Source: Ashinkailepas kermadecensis
Lineage: Eukaryota > Arthropoda > Thecostraca > Neolepadidae
Direction: 5' to 3'
DNA: 64,000 bases
NCBI GenBank assembly: GCA_034440615.1
Contig: JAOTOM010003825.1
Coordinates: 1-64,000, forward strand
Part shown: in pieces, positions 1-11,570 of the stretch
Numbering within the stretch: position 1 is the first letter of the stretch
How the letters are laid out: each line of letters starts with the position of its first letter
Notes under the pieces: generated by a model
Seen by the model: the letters and a program-made list of their open reading frames with translations, nothing else
Told to the model about the DNA's origin: nothing
Databases searched by the model: none
Position numbers and translations under genes: made by a program

Positions 1-821
1 GAAGGTGACCTAACTTGACCTTAATTAACTCGAGACCGTGAACGACCTGACCATTTTCACCAAGCATGTCAAATTGATGTAGGAACAGGTATGCCAATAT
101 TCGGCCCGCTGTTGCACGCAGTTTTTTTTTACTATCCGCGGAAAACCTAATGGGGGTGTAAAAAGATCCCCGATACTGCGAGGGTTAAGATGCAAACCCA
201 AAGATGTTTTAAAACGTACTTCGCCTAAATATGTATGTATGGCACCAGATGTTCTCACCCTCGGTTGCCTAGTTCTCTCATCCTCTAATGCCTAGTTACA
301 AAGTGTGTCTGATACTAGCTGTCTTAACTCCTAACCTCCAAACCGTAGTCCTATCCCATCTCATTAGAATGGTAGAAATATGTCTAACCGAAGCGCCAAT
401 CCCTTTGCAAGAACATATTTTCCCGAACGCGTGTGCCGGCCGCCCGCCGCAAGCCGAGTCGTCCGGGGCCAAGTGGCGCGGACGCCTCACTCCGGCACCC
501 TGCCGACCTTGCACCAAGTTGCAAACCTGGGTGGTGTCAAGTTGCAAACATGAGCGCGTCACATCTGCACTGCAACTTTCGGCTTGCTCACACTTTATCT
601 GCACAGTACACACATACACTCCTGCTGGACACACACGGTCACATATATGGTGAAAACTGAGGATGTCGAGAAAATTCGTCAGGAGACTGGTAAGCATCTG
701 ACAATGTTCCAGACGGAGTTTGAAAACCGAGGACGTCAAAAATGTTCTCGGTATTCACTTCACGTCCTCGGTTCCCAGGTGTGCAAACAGAAAATGGCCT
801 CGGTATGCATGAAGTACAAGT

Positions 822-822
<1 letters not shown>
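1..822. other. Non-coding stretch, no gene seen
   Basis: No open frame resembles a known protein. Short phrases such as GAGGAC and CGAGGA recur between about 660 and 930, and AAGTTGCAAAC occurs twice near 515-550. This suggests old decayed repeats, but nothing can be named. Confidence 0.6.

Positions 823-858
<36 letters not shown>
823..858. repeat. (CA)n microsatellite
   Basis: About 18 uninterrupted CA dinucleotides. It is an ordinary animal-type microsatellite with unremarkable sequence on either side. Confidence 0.97.
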
Positions 859-859
<1 letters not shown>

Positions 860-1700
860 CTATACATGTTTGGCGTGAATATCGAGGACTATGGCCTGGC
901 AGTCACTAACGAGGACACCCTGTAGTTTCCATTGGATGATCATCGATTTTTTTTCTCGGTTATAGAGCAACATCTGCCGAATACAATGGAGGTTCGATTT
1001 TGGAAGAAATATCCAATTGTTGATCCTAGGGTGAATTGAAATTCCGAGGACAGGATCGCATTCCTATGCAGAAAGAGGACATTGCCTGAATTGGACACAG
1101 ATCGTCATTCTTAAAACCTCAGCAAATCCAGGCTTGTTTGCATGAGGCAGAATCATTTCAGAACTACCATTCTAACTTTCTTTAAAGTCTCTATTCTTTA
1201 AGTTTTTCAAAACATTAGACCAGCTGGGAACAGTACAGACACTGGCTTGATATCCATGTCCAATATGCATAATGAGGGCCTGAAGGTATGTACTAGCTTA
1301 GTTTTCAACGCACACTGCACATTGAGGGACAGGTTGGTTGAGGCATGATGTGGCAGAACGGACAGAGCTGTTCCGCAAGAAAGTTTCACTATAACTCACT
1401 ATAAATCTGCATGGAAGTCATCCAGGAGGTCCGGGACGACAGAAGCCAACCGCTCCACCAATGCTAAATATGTGCCAGCAGCGCGGACACGGTGTACGAA
1501 GCAGTTTTGTGTCCAAGCATGACGTCACAGTCAAGGACGATATCAAAGTCTTTGTGAACTGCGAACAAGTACAACCCAATTTCTTGCGAAGATTATTCAA
1601 TACATGAAAAATACAAGATAAAGCCTGAGCAAAATTAATGGAGGTTTTCCAAACATCACAAACCCACAGCGCGAAATAGTTGCGTTGCGTTACCATTGCC
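859..1700. other. Non-coding stretch, no gene seen
   Basis: AT-leaning sequence with only short open frames. The longer reverse-strand frame over about 1418-2152 runs antisense through a dispersed repeat and a LINE remnant, so I do not treat it as a gene. Confidence 0.6.
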
Positions 1701-1710
1701 AGCTTTTCAC

Positions 1711-1810
1711 ATGGGCGTCGCCACCGCTGGAGTCCCTGGGGTTTGGACCCATCTGATGTTTTGGTGGGTCCCAAGCCCACCTTGAAATCTGACAAACTTC
1801 GGCAACATAC
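1711..1810 (+). repeat. Dispersed repeat family A, copy 1
   Basis: The segment opens with ATGGGCGTCGCCACCGCTGG, continues through a phrase like GGACCCATCTGATGTTTT and TGGTGGGTCC, and ends near AAACTTCGGCAA. The same order of motifs is present on the same strand near 3697 and 9848, which defines a dispersed family. I could not see terminal inverted repeats or a target-site duplication, so the class (SINE, small DNA element or LINE tail) is undetermined. Confidence 0.75.
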
Positions 1811-1979
1811 AGCATCTGATATCCTAAATACGGTTCTGCTCAGGCAGGTCTTGGGCATTCCTGAATTCCTGTGCCTCGCTGCTCGGGCGGCCCCTTGTTT
1901 AGTAAGCTCTGTATGGAGCTCAGAAAGCGCATATTTAAGTTGAGAGCCCCTCCCCAGGGCCTCTAGATTCGTCGACCTC

Positions 1980-2395
1980 TTGTTCACGATGCACTGTTCG
2001 GGAGGCCCTCTTTGGCAGGCCCCTGTCGCGATACTTATTGTCCTGCACTGTATGCAATATATCGTGAATTTATGTCCACGAATCGTGACTGTCGGGAGAC
2101 GACATGACCACATATCAGATACTGTGGAAGAACTCAGGTGGCTGACTGTCAAGCAGCTTATTGACTATCACACTGAGCGTGCTGTGCAGACTATCAGTAT
2201 AGCCGGCCAGCCTGACTGCGCCCACCGTACCATCGGGCAGCGTGCCAACCAGTGCCACAACGCAAGTACACAACACAAGGAGCTCAGATCACCGGACACT
2301 TCCAAAAATCCGCACAGAAGCAGGGAGGCACCATCTGTGCTACTGAGGCATAGACAAGCTGAATGGGCTCGGTATCGATCCACTATCACCGGCTT
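1980..2395 (+). pseudogene. LINE reverse transcriptase C-terminal remnant
   Basis: Forward-strand translation gives the linker seen at the end of many non-LTR reverse transcriptases: an LHCMQYIVN stretch (the place of the usual LQRVQN phrase), then a TVEELRWLTVKQLIDYH block. After a frame change at about 2300 comes KIRTEAGRHHLCY, stop, then GIDKLNGLGIDPL. These correspond to the conserved 'LGWLTV..LI.YH' and 'IRTEAGRR.. YRG...LN.L' motifs of CR1/RTE-like LINEs, as I know the families. The polymerase core and endonuclease are absent. At least one frameshift and one stop (TGA at about 2344) show it is dead. Clade assignment is uncertain; the RT C-terminal call is fairly firm. Confidence 0.72.
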
Positions 2396-2539
2396 TCCGA
2401 ACCAATCTGAGACGTGGTGTTGAGTGGCAATAGTCGGCTTGATGTGGGCCTGTGCAGTACCTGATTATCCGAACCAATCTGAGACGTGGTGTTGAGTGGC
2501 AATAGTCGGCTTGATGTGGGCCTGTGCAGTACCTGATTA
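2396..2539 (+). repeat. 72-bp exact tandem duplication
   Basis: A 72-bp unit beginning TCCGAACCAATCTGAGACG occurs twice head to tail (2396-2467 and 2468-2539) with no difference that I can see. It starts directly after the LINE remnant. The perfect identity implies a recent event, or an assembly artefact. Confidence 0.93.
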
Positions 2540-3112
2540 TCGTGGTTGTGTGTGTTGCGATGGCGCTTAACCTGTTTCATTTTAAAAATATATGATGACG
2601 TGCAGAAATGAAACAAAAAACACCATTGTAGGGAATATTACGCGAATAATACATCTATCTACCTGGAGGCTGTGTTCTGGAAGTCTGTCTTGTTCAATAG
2701 GTTCCTTCTTTAAGAATCCCCTCATTCTTGAACCTGTTCAGAATGACGGTCTTGACACCCTGCTTAGGACCTGATCGGAATAATAATGTACATTTCTAAA
2801 AATAAGTGGGATGCAAAAGCCGTTCTGGAGCCCAAATTTGCCCATGCACTGCCATAGAATAAATGCTAAGCATGTACAAATACTGATGATCCATTTCCCA
2901 ATGTGTACTAATTCTGCACACATGGATCAGGAGGCCCATGTGTAGGAAGTTTATATTTCGCAGGTCCCTCGCGCCTTGTCGTAATATCCAAGATGGTATC
3001 CAAGTGTTCATTGGTCGTTAATTGCATACGTTTTCAGAGGTGCGCTTCCATTAAATGCAACATGCTCTGAAAATGTTCTGAGGTGCTTTTTCATATGGCT
3101 CAATGTTATACG
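2540..3112. other. Non-coding stretch, no gene seen
   Basis: Only short open frames, with no recognisable protein motif, RNA gene or tandem structure. Confidence 0.6.
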
Positions 3113-3200
3113 TCAAGGGTGTAATACGTCAGTGGTGTAATACGTCAGGGGTGTAATACGTCAGGTGTGTAATAATCAGGGGTGTAATACGTCAGGGGTG
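3113..3200 (+). repeat. 16-bp minisatellite
   Basis: About six units of the form GTCAGGGGTGTAATAC, one of them shortened. A faint echo, CAGGGGTGTAATATG, appears near 23190. Confidence 0.92.
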
Positions 3201-3696
3201 TTTGGCAGGCTGCAGGGATGCACAGGCACCCATACAAATACAATTCTCCATCCATTCCCTTGTTTGGACGAGGATGGCACTGCCCTTTTAAGAGTCTCCG
3301 TGTTCAGATCATCATTGCCAATTTAGGTGTGTGGTACCTAACGATTCCTATGAGGTATCTAGCACTAAGAAAAAATAACAACCCAACAATGTTACTGGCG
3401 CCATTCTATCGACATCTTCCAAACGTTGAATGATATTCTGTAAACTGAAGTGATCAATTCCATAACATTAAAATACATACTCCCTCAAGTCTGCCTAGCC
3501 TGAGCATAACTCGCATGTCGATTGTTTCTAACCACTATTATACAGTTCCGGCAGCTTTTGCGCTAGCGCAGCTTTCTGCTGCGCGAGCCTGTCGGTCACG
3601 TGGCATTGTTGGCTCAGCGTGACGGTGGAGGCCAGACGCATCAAACGGGAAAAGGTGCATGTTAACTTGGCTAGATTCGATAGCAAAATAATGGAC

Positions 3697-3895
3697 ATGC
3701 GGGTGTCGCCACGGCTGGTGGTCCCCGGAGCCCACCAGGGGTGGCGCACTGCAACCCCACCTAACTTTTTTTTTGGTGGGGTCTGATCCCACCTGGAAAG
3801 CTGGCAACTTCGGAAAACTACGTCATCTTCAAGTTCCCGCAGTTCATGCACCAGGAGACATCTGAATCTGGTGGAGAACTCGCCCGAGGGTCCCG
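3697..3895 (+). repeat. Dispersed repeat family A, copy 2
   Basis: It matches the copy at 1711 in its opening (GGGTGTCGCCACGGCTGG), its central TTTTTGGTGGGGTCTGATCCC, and GGAAAGCTGGCAACTTCGG. Beyond that it shares a further block with the copy at 9848: GACATCTGAATCTGGTGGA followed by ACTCGCC and GGGTCCC. The family is therefore at least about 190 bp long. Confidence 0.72.
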
Positions 3896-4104
3896 CCACG
3901 AGTTCGCCGGGCGGGTTTCCGCCGCAGGCAATGCTACCACGGCCCGCGGCATGCCCGACGAGTTGACCCACCTGCCCGTCTGACCTGTCTGTAAAGATAG
4001 GCCACCTCTTGACCTCAGCAACATATGGGAAGTATGGGGAAAGGGTTTTGGGTGTGGTGGTATATAATTTAAAATAACATATAATTATCAATACAAATTA
4101 ATGT

Positions 4105-4120
4105 AACCTAACCTAACCTA
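4105..4120 (-). repeat. Short TTAGG-type pentamer run
   Basis: Three AACCT units (TTAGG type on the reverse strand). This equals the common arthropod telomere repeat, but interspersed copies exist in many genomes, so it hints at taxonomy and does not mark a telomere. Degenerate units with CCTA and GATGTTGGA follow to about 4225. Confidence 0.6.
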
Positions 4121-4229
4121 CTGATGTTTGGACGGCCTAAAACCTACCTATGCTGAATCATTTAAAGGCACTGATATTGGATTACTTAAAATAAAACCTA
4201 CGGATGTTGGAGTACCTAAATATGATTTT

Positions 4230-5270
4230 AAAATGTGATTTCTAAAACAAATCGTACAGGACTGTCCATAATAGCCACTGTATGTGAAGGGCATACATCA
4301 TGAAATAAATAAATAAATAAATAGGAAGACGTCAGCCTTCCACAGCCGCCGGCTGCCAGCGACCATCGTCCAGACAGCGGGTCAGGCGTGCGCGGTCCAG
4401 TTCGCGAACCGCCGGCAGGTCATGCACATAGTGACCAGATCAGGTCGCGAGTGGTGCCGTTGCTGTGTCCGCTCCCGAAGCCGTCCCCGTCGGCTCCTGC
4501 GACGTCATTTGCTCGAGGGGTATCTCAGCTGAGGCCATCATAGTGGTAGCCTTACCATTTCAGGCGGTCTTCTGTGGTTACTTTTCAGAAATTCTCCTGC
4601 CACTGGGGAGAAAAAGCTATGGCGCACTTAGACACCCCTGACTGTCCTTTCTTCCGCTCTTGAACGAGGGTGACAACTAGAACAGGTAAAATGAACGGTA
4701 GAGGGAGTCTGCCAATATCTGGAAAAATCCCTTTATTTTGGAGGCGCTTGATGGTGAGCCTGCCGGAAATAGCGCACTGTTAGGCAGGACGATTATCACT
4801 GGGTCATTTAGGATAATCTTTGCTGAAGCTAAAGAATAGGTCTTTCAATTGGAATACGTCAAAGTACTCTATATTACCATAACATATGCAAGATGGCGTA
4901 GGGAATGTCGGTAAAATTGCATGTAAACCAATGGTAAAGGGAAACCTTCAAGCCCGCTACCAAACCAACTTCATGGGCGCCCGTAACAAACCAACTCAAT
5001 TTTATACCGTGCAGCTGCCTATTGCAGTGCAGGACCTGGGTGCTATGTTGAGGTGAGGGGTGATGTGTGTCAGGTATATACGATTCAGGTTGTGTATCAG
5101 GTTGATGTGGATTGAAGTATTATGCACTCATTGCTTTGCATATGCATTAGCAAGCATCCATCCCGTTAATGTTTTTTTTAGTCAATTACTTTATGCACAT
5201 GCACATGCATTTATCCTTATATAGGTATATAGGTATATACCAACCATTACAGTTCATGACGAATGATAAA
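4230..5270. other. Non-coding stretch, no gene seen
   Basis: Moderate-GC sequence with a short AAAT run near 4305. No protein motif, tRNA or clear repeat was found. Confidence 0.6.
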
Positions 5271-5278
5271 TAATGTGA

Positions 5279-5465
5279 GGTGAAAAGAAAGTTTTAGCAA
5301 AAATAATATATTCAACAGATGTTTTGATGTTAGAGCATCTTCATTGGTGTCTAAATAAATACTAATTCTCTTCTTTAATTAGACACAGATGAAGATGCAT
5401 TGACATCGAAATGTCTGTGAAATAAATTATTTTTGCTATAACCTTGTTTTTACATCACATTATGC

Positions 5466-5511
<46 letters not shown>

Positions 5512-5581
5512 ATGCTTTGACATCAAAACATCTGTTAAATAACTTATTCTTGCTATAACTTTGTTTTCACATCACATTATG

Positions 5582-5613
<32 letters not shown>

Positions 5614-5711
5614 TATCAGTTGAAAACAAAGTTATAGCAAAACTAATTTATTCAACAGACATTTTGATGTTAAAGCATATTTATCTGTGTCTAATTAAAT
5701 AAGGGAATTAC
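5279..5711. repeat. Four alternating inverted modules around AT arrays
   Basis: A module of about 85-95 bp occurs four times: forward (about 5279-5360), reversed (5372-5470), reversed (5510-5590) and forward (5614-5705). Read in the reversed sense it runs TTAGACACAGATGAAGATGC, then a T-rich loop, ACATCGAAATGTCTG, AATAAATTA, TTGCTATAACTTTG and CATCACATTATG. Two arms face AT runs, so the cluster can fold into large hairpins. The GATG...CATC stem followed by GAAA resembles stem II and the 3' core of a hammerhead ribozyme, as found in Penelope-like elements. The usual CTGATGA core is altered to CAGATGA, and in some copies GAAA is AAAA. The function is inferred, not shown. Confidence 0.7.
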
Positions 5712-5722
5712 ATATATATACA

Positions 5723-5793
<71 letters not shown>
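5469..5793. repeat. (AT)n microsatellite arrays
   Basis: Three AT-dinucleotide arrays at about 5469-5509, 5588-5613 and 5712-5793, interleaved with the inverted modules described separately. Confidence 0.95.
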
Positions 5794-5797
<4 letters not shown>

Positions 5798-5799
5798 GT

Positions 5800-6925
5800 G
5801 GGCAGTGCACACTGAATCATATGGCTCATGAGTCTGATACCACTGAGTCGGATCTGAGTCGAGCACAAGTCTGCTCTGAACAGTGTTTTAGCAATTACGT
5901 AGCATGGGATACAGAGACGCGAGAAGTATGTTTATATTGGGAGGGCAATATTTTGTTTGCGACGCTGTACATCTAGAATCAATGTCGCCAAGACTGCGGT
6001 TGTATTAGCCACATTGTGGGTGTCCGCTTTTTGCTCTAAGGCCAACTCAAAGCAAGCTATCGTTATCATACTGAATTCTGACGTCTCATTGATTACAAGG
6101 ATGTGAGCCGAGATGCTTGCTCGCGCCAGGCCTGCGCAAAAAGAGCATTCGTATGTTGGGCAGAATGCAGTTTCATGTGTCAGTCGATGTGGATGAAAAT
6201 TGCAATACTCCATTGCTAACTGGCACAACATATGAACGAACAGGTAAATGGGATGGCAATGTAACATGTAAAAACGGCAATGCCTGCAAACCAATATCTG
6301 TCTACACGATGGGCACTGAGCAATGGATATTGCGTTTTATTGCGGGGAAACGACCAACAATAATGCAACATACGAGTAATGTTAGCTCTACATAGGGGCA
6401 ATTTGCAGTTGAAAGTTGGTGTGGCAAATCATGACACAAAATGGCAGGGGAGTCAGCAAAGTGAAATTCTGCTTCGTAAAAACATGCGAAGTAAAAAGAG
6501 CTTCTCAATGACTGTCGCACAGTTTCGGACATATAGAGCGTTCCGTCGAGGCGCGGCGGGGGAAATTATTACTGATGTGTTTTCAGGAGCATCCTAGGTG
6601 CTGAAAGTAGACCTCCGGGATCGCGCGGCACGCGCCAAAGCTCGGAATTAAAGTTGTGTTGACACAATTGTATCCAGCATAACATAGGCCTGCACAGCAC
6701 CACTTTGCCGGGCGACTGATACCATGCAGAAGGACCAACACAATTAATAATTGCACCCTGCTTCGTGTGAAGGCAATACGTGTAGTTTGTGGCGGCAAAG
6801 GTTCAAACCTCATCATAGGTTCATCCGTTCAAACCTAAAAAGTACGCGCAGCTCCCACCGATCATTAGAACTCGTATTGGACACATGCGTTGTGCGCATC
6901 CGCTTCAGTATCAGACTAGGGTAGG
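5800..6925. other. Non-coding stretch, no gene seen
   Basis: Several open frames of 60-120 codons lie on both strands between about 5932 and 6816, but they overlap each other and none shows a recognisable motif. I see no RNA gene or clear tandem repeat. Confidence 0.55.
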
Positions 6926-6931
6926 TATCAT

Positions 6932-7687
6932 ACAGAGTTCGGTAAAGACAATGAAACTCTTACACATTTCAACAAAGCTTTCATTAGTCCAACGATCAAC
7001 TACGCATGTGCTGCATGGGCCCCTCAAATTTCAGACACGAGCGTCGAAAAACTACAGATAGTCCAAAACAAATGTATGCGTCTCATCACAGGCTGCGTGA
7101 AAATGAGCGCCATAGGAGACTTGCATCACAAAGCCAAGCACCTCCCATTAAAGGACCATTTAAACATGATTGGCACCCAGCCTCTATTCAGTTATGGAAA
7201 TGAACGACACACCTGTCATGATGTTCTCTTTCCTCCAAATGGAAGAAACATGCGCGAGAACATAACATACTTCTCAAAATTCTTTCCTCCACCAAATGCG
7301 GAAAACGAAACAAGACCGGCCAACAAAATTATCCATGACAATATTGCCACAAACCCAATCAGAAGTCCACCTCCATCAAAGATTCTAAATCGACCCCCTC
7401 CAGAAATAGACAAGTCAGTGATGTCTTTATCAAAGAAAGAAAGAGTCTCCCTCTCCCGCCTCAGAACTGGATACTCTCCCGAGCTACGGTCTTACACGGC
7501 AAGGATATCAAACGGCCCCAATAACTGCCGACACTGCAGCCTGGATGAAGAAACGTGGGCTCACATTATGAATGAATATACAACCCTGCAACCTCTCAGA
7601 ACGACCCATGGAATTTGCTTGGAATCTCTCTGGACAGACCCCATATGAGCAATGCGCTTTCTCAAGGACATTGGCCAAGTCGCCTAG
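6932..7687 (+). pseudogene. Jockey/CR1-like LINE reverse transcriptase, 3' part
   Basis: One continuous forward frame from about 6932 carries the C-terminal third of a non-LTR retrotransposon polymerase. It has FGKDNETLTHFNKAFI, then SPTINYACAAWAP, then VEKLQIVQNKCMRLITGC, matching the conserved 'LL..YKA.I.P.L.YA...W.P' and 'LQ.VQN..LR.ITG' motifs of jockey/CR1 LINEs. HHKAKHLPLKDHLNMIGTQ follows, and at the end LRTGYSPELRSYTARIS with CRHC, the usual terminal cysteine region. The frame hits TGA at 7646-7648 but the similarity continues (AMRFLKDIGQVA) to a TAG at 7685, where such proteins normally stop. The YADD catalytic region and the endonuclease are missing, as in a 5'-truncated copy. It looks inactive; exact clade not certain. 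Confidence 0.82.
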
Positions 7688-7689
7688 AC

Positions 7690-9340
7690 GCTTGGCTGAT
7701 GGGCAACTCAACAACAAGGGTAGGTCGGGGGAGGGGAATCCAAGACGCATCACCCAGGCGGACTCCAAATTATTCACCACACTCCGTTCAATTTTGCTAA
7801 AGACTGGTGTGCTGGATTGTATGCAACCCAGCCTACGAGTCTCACATTTGCATGTTCTAGCTCGAAATGTCACGAGGTGCAGGTTATCAAAATTTTCATG
7901 TCACAGAAAATGTTCGTGTATCATTTTGTTTGCATATTTTTCGTTGTAGCAATTCAATTACCAAACTTATGTCAGCTTTGAAAGCGGACGACTTACCCAA
8001 TGCAAGACAAATTAGTGCGATTCTCTTGAGTTAACGTTTGACATCGTGACCGTGTGACATGTCATTGATCTCGTGACCATTTAAGAGGTCCTATGTTTAT
8101 ATTTTTTATTCTTTTTCAGCATCAGGTGCCCAATGAGTTGCATAGCTGATGAAGATATTCTGTTTTGCGAAGTTGATTCCATAATGGGTCAGAAGTTAAA
8201 TTACAGGGCCTGACATTAGCTACAGATAGTGAAACCGTGACTAGGAGACTAGGAGCATAGCTGATGTGGTTGCCATGTAAATGCTCCTTGTCACAGATCA
8301 CAATGGTGATATTATAAGCTATGCCAGATGTCATACGTGTCTAACCCGTGAGGTCGCACGTGTCAAAAAGGTCATGCGTGGCCATGTGAGTTAGTGACCT
8401 GACCTCGATATAGTGGACATGTGTGTATTGTAGAAGTCATCGATATGCATCTCATTTTAAATCCTTTTACTGACAGATCACGATTTTATCAGATTTAATT
8501 GCATTAGATGTTACAAAACTCACATATGGATCAGCGACATGCCATGGAAATGAAAGTTGAGGAATGCATAATTGAATGTATTCCAAATGGGTGTCATTTG
8601 GGATCACTTTGCTCGAAGGAAACAACAATACCGTGTCATGAAAGGCTGCAGAGGTCACATCTGGATTTAGTGATCTTTATAACGATGTCACGATGTACAG
8701 TGTCTTGTAGGACTTGATCATGGTGTGGTCTTCTCGTGCCGCGGGTGTATGTTGGCGAGTGATCGACATGCTATATTCCCTAGGTCGTCAACTTTCTATG
8801 ACGTTTTTTGCTGATGTTGGAAGCCGCCGCGCATATCCCGGAACAGGAATTTAACAGTGGCTTAATTTCACGAGTCCGGTCACATTACTAGATTCTGCCC
8901 TGCGATACCGGATGTTGTAACCGTACGAAATGCAAAAATCGCGAAATGGCGATACAAAAGCGACGCTTTTGGGAAAACTTCGCGAATTTTACCCTGCCTT
9001 TTAAGAAGACAATAGCAGCCTTGCCATCGGGTTACCAACCCTTGCGAGTCAGAGGCCTCAACATTGCGGTCTGGCCGACGGCGGGGCATTCGTCGTGTCT
9101 GTGTCTGCTTATACCACCAACACCAGAAGCTTCCGATCGCGGCGCTAGACGACGTTCGGTTAGTGTAAGATTTGAGGAGAGGGAAGGTCTAAAAACAGGC
9201 CTCATCAACTATGCTCAACACACAGCATCCCGCAGATAAATCATTCCCTTTTTTACTGGCCCTGGTCCAAGGCGAGGTAGTTGGCACCGTTGGGGCGGCC
9301 GTCTTCTCAGCTACCGCTAAGCTGTCCCTTCCACCATCAC
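7690..9340. other. Non-coding stretch, no gene seen
   Basis: No recognisable coding motif. AGGTCA-like phrases and GTGACC recur between about 8040 and 8410, and CATAGCTGATG occurs twice (8140, 8255). This probably marks eroded repeats but is too weak to annotate. Confidence 0.55.
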
Positions 9341-9342
9341 CG

Positions 9343-9640
9343 GGGCGGCCGTATCAGCTGGGACGGCCGTAACTGCTGAGACGGTCGTGACTGCTGGGAC
9401 GGTCATGACCGCTGGGACGGTCGTGACTACTGGGACGGGCGTGACTGGTGGAACGGTCGTGACTGGTGGAACGGTCGTGACCGGTGGGACGGTCGTGACC
9501 GCTGGGACGGTCGTGACCGGTGGGACGGTCGTGACCGGTGGGACGGTCGTGACCGGTGGGACGGGCGCGTGACTGCTGGAACGGTCGTGATCTCTGGGAC
9601 GGCCGTGGCTGCTGGAGCGGCCGTGGCTAGTCTCGGCAAC
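9343..9640 (+). repeat. 18-bp minisatellite
   Basis: About 15 units close to GGGACGGTCGTGACCGGT, with T/C and CTG/GTG variants and an extra 2 bp near 9566. The period is a multiple of three, so forward translation gives a GTVVTG repeat and reverse translation a RPSHRS repeat. Both strands stay open, so I treat neither as a protein. Confidence 0.94.
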
Positions 9641-9847
9641 CCTGTGCAGCTTTCAGGGACATCCAGCTCCGTGACAAGCCTCACAATTTCTAACGAACAT
9701 CGCCAGCTTTCGAAGCTCTCCCACGCACTCATTGGGCCCAGCTCATCACTCAGAGTTCCTCCAAGCCTCACGAACAACCCAGTCCAGTCCTTTCTAGCTC
9801 TCAGGGACCCTCTTCAACCCTCATGGGTCCTTTCCAGTTTTCGACTG

Positions 9848-10015
9848 CATGGGCGTCACCACCGCTTGCACCCTGGGGTCCAGATCCCATCTGATATTTT
9901 TGGTGGGGTCCGACCTCACGTAGAAAACTTGTAAACAATACGGTATATTCCTGAACGTCCCCAGTTTCAGGTGTCATCTGAATCGGATGGATGGACTCGC
10001 TCGACGATCCCACCA
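9848..10015 (+). repeat. Dispersed repeat family A, copy 3
   Basis: It shares ATGGGCGTCACCACCGCTTG, CCATCTGATATTTTTGGTGG and GGTCCGACC with the copies at 1711 and 3697. Its distal block, GTGTCATCTGAATCGGATGG plus GACTCGCTCGACGATCCC, matches the copy at 3697. All three copies have the same orientation. Confidence 0.75.
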
Positions 10016-10364
10016 CAGGTCCGCAGGGTGGTCAACCCCTCCCCCTGCGCTAGCGAGGGTAAGATATGTGCTGCCTTTGAATGGATTGTGCAGCTGTTGC
10101 AGACCATTGCTTGATACAAAACAACAAATATGTTTTTTTTCCTTCGTTGTTTATTATTTTGGCTTTAGGCGCTTCGACTAGGCTTTGATCATTCGCGCGT
10201 CGAGCTTTTATTCTAGTACTTCACTGTCAGATTGAAACAATCATCTTGGCGTATGCGCGGTCTGCAATGCTGTCGCTGACAGTGACAATGGAACAAGCTC
10301 ACGGAGTGCACTAGTTTTGAATTGTTCCCCAGAATGTCTTCATATATCAAACAGTGCATGTGAC

Positions 10365-10425
10365 TAGAGGTGTTGTTTTATATACTTTTGAGTGGGCAAG
10401 TGCCCCATCATTCCCCATGCCCCAT
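10365..10425 (+). mobile_element. hAT-like element end, copy 1
   Basis: CTAGAGGTGTTGTTTTATA, then a G-rich phrase, GTGGGCAAGTGCCCC. The same order is seen at 21532 (CCAGGGGCGTTGTTTTGTA) and 29259 (CTAGGAGTGTAGCATTGCG). Ends of the form CAGGGGCGT(T/A)G are common for non-autonomous hAT-type DNA elements. No matching far end was identified. Confidence 0.5.
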
Positions 10426-11570
10426 GTCGGGGTATCGAAAAAAAATCACACCGGAACCCCGAAGAATCGTGCCGGGGCACACAAATATCGCGCGAGTGGC
10501 TTCGAAACAGACATAACTCGACCCCCCAAAAAATCACACTGAGACTCGATCGAATCGACCAGAGCAACAGGAAATTCAGAACAGGTCCCGAAAGAAAATC
10601 ATCGGAAGGGCCTTTCTACTCTGAATGATGCCATCGACTGAAAAATACTCATTGAGCAGCTACAGTTGCGTACCCAAGAGGAGAATGCCCCTCCTCCCCT
10701 CCTCAGAGGGGTGGGATCCGAAGAATCGCTCCGGGGTCTCCAGAATAGCGTTGGGGCCACACACATTCGCGTTGAGCCCCCAGAATTCGCGTGGGGGCTC
10801 CAAATAAATACCGCGGTTCCCAGAACACACTCACCCGTGCCCGAAAATGTGCACGGGGGCCCGCCAAAGTCGCGCTGGGGCCCCAGCTAAGTACAACGTC
10901 CCCGGAAACTCGCCGCAGCCCCCTCTCCAATATCGCGCTCGGAATACAAAATTCCCGTCGGTTTTCCAAAATACTTGGGTAGGGTCACAAAACGTTCCCG
11001 TTAGGGTTACAAAGCATTGGCGTCGAGGGCCAAAAATATGTACAGCATAGCTCATAAAATCGCATCGGGACCGAAGAAAATGAAGCCGGAGCCGTCCAAA
11101 ATATGGATGGATTCCGAAAAATAAATGTTCGAGCCAGGAAAGTTGCTCTGGATTCCAAAACATAGCACCAGATGCCTTCAAAATCGCACGCGGCCCCGAA
11201 AAACGTACCAGACATGGACAAAAATCGCAGCGGGATACAGAAATATGGCACCGGGGGCCGAAAAGCCAGTCCGGGATTCGGACTTCAAACAAAAATTCAG
11301 AAGAGGTCCCCAAAATCGCGTCGAGCCCAGAAAACTGGCGTCGTGTTCCCAGAACTACGCGCTTGGGCCGGAAAAGTCGCGCTGGGACACCGAGAAATCG
11401 CACCGGAGCCCCGAAAATCGTGCTGGGACCCCACAAGTGCGCGACAGCCCCAAATAAACACAGCGGGACACTAAGAGCACAACGGGAGTCGAAAATGCAC
11501 CGGGCCTCCAAAGCGCACCGAGTCTCGCAAACGGCAGCAAGGCCTTAAACATTCGTTGCAGCCCTAAAAA
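10405..11570 (+). repeat. GC-rich compound repeat, left inverted arm
   Basis: A mosaic of degenerate units of about 28-30 bp, each combining a CCCC or GGGGCCCC block with AAAATCGCGC-like sequence. The whole segment matches the reverse complement of 16830-17995 in order. Examples are AAGAGCACAACGGGAGTCG with GCACCGGGCCTCCAAAGCG at about 11470-11515, GAAATTCAGAACAGG near 10570, GGGCCTTTCTACTCTGAATG at about 10607, and CATTGAGCAGCTACAG at about 10650. Paired positions keep a nearly constant coordinate sum of about 28,400, so the arms are colinear. Open frames of 60-226 codons on both strands are by-products of the repeat. Confidence 0.82.

Noticed and set aside
4105..4120. True telomere end
   Set aside because: Only three units, embedded in unrelated sequence.
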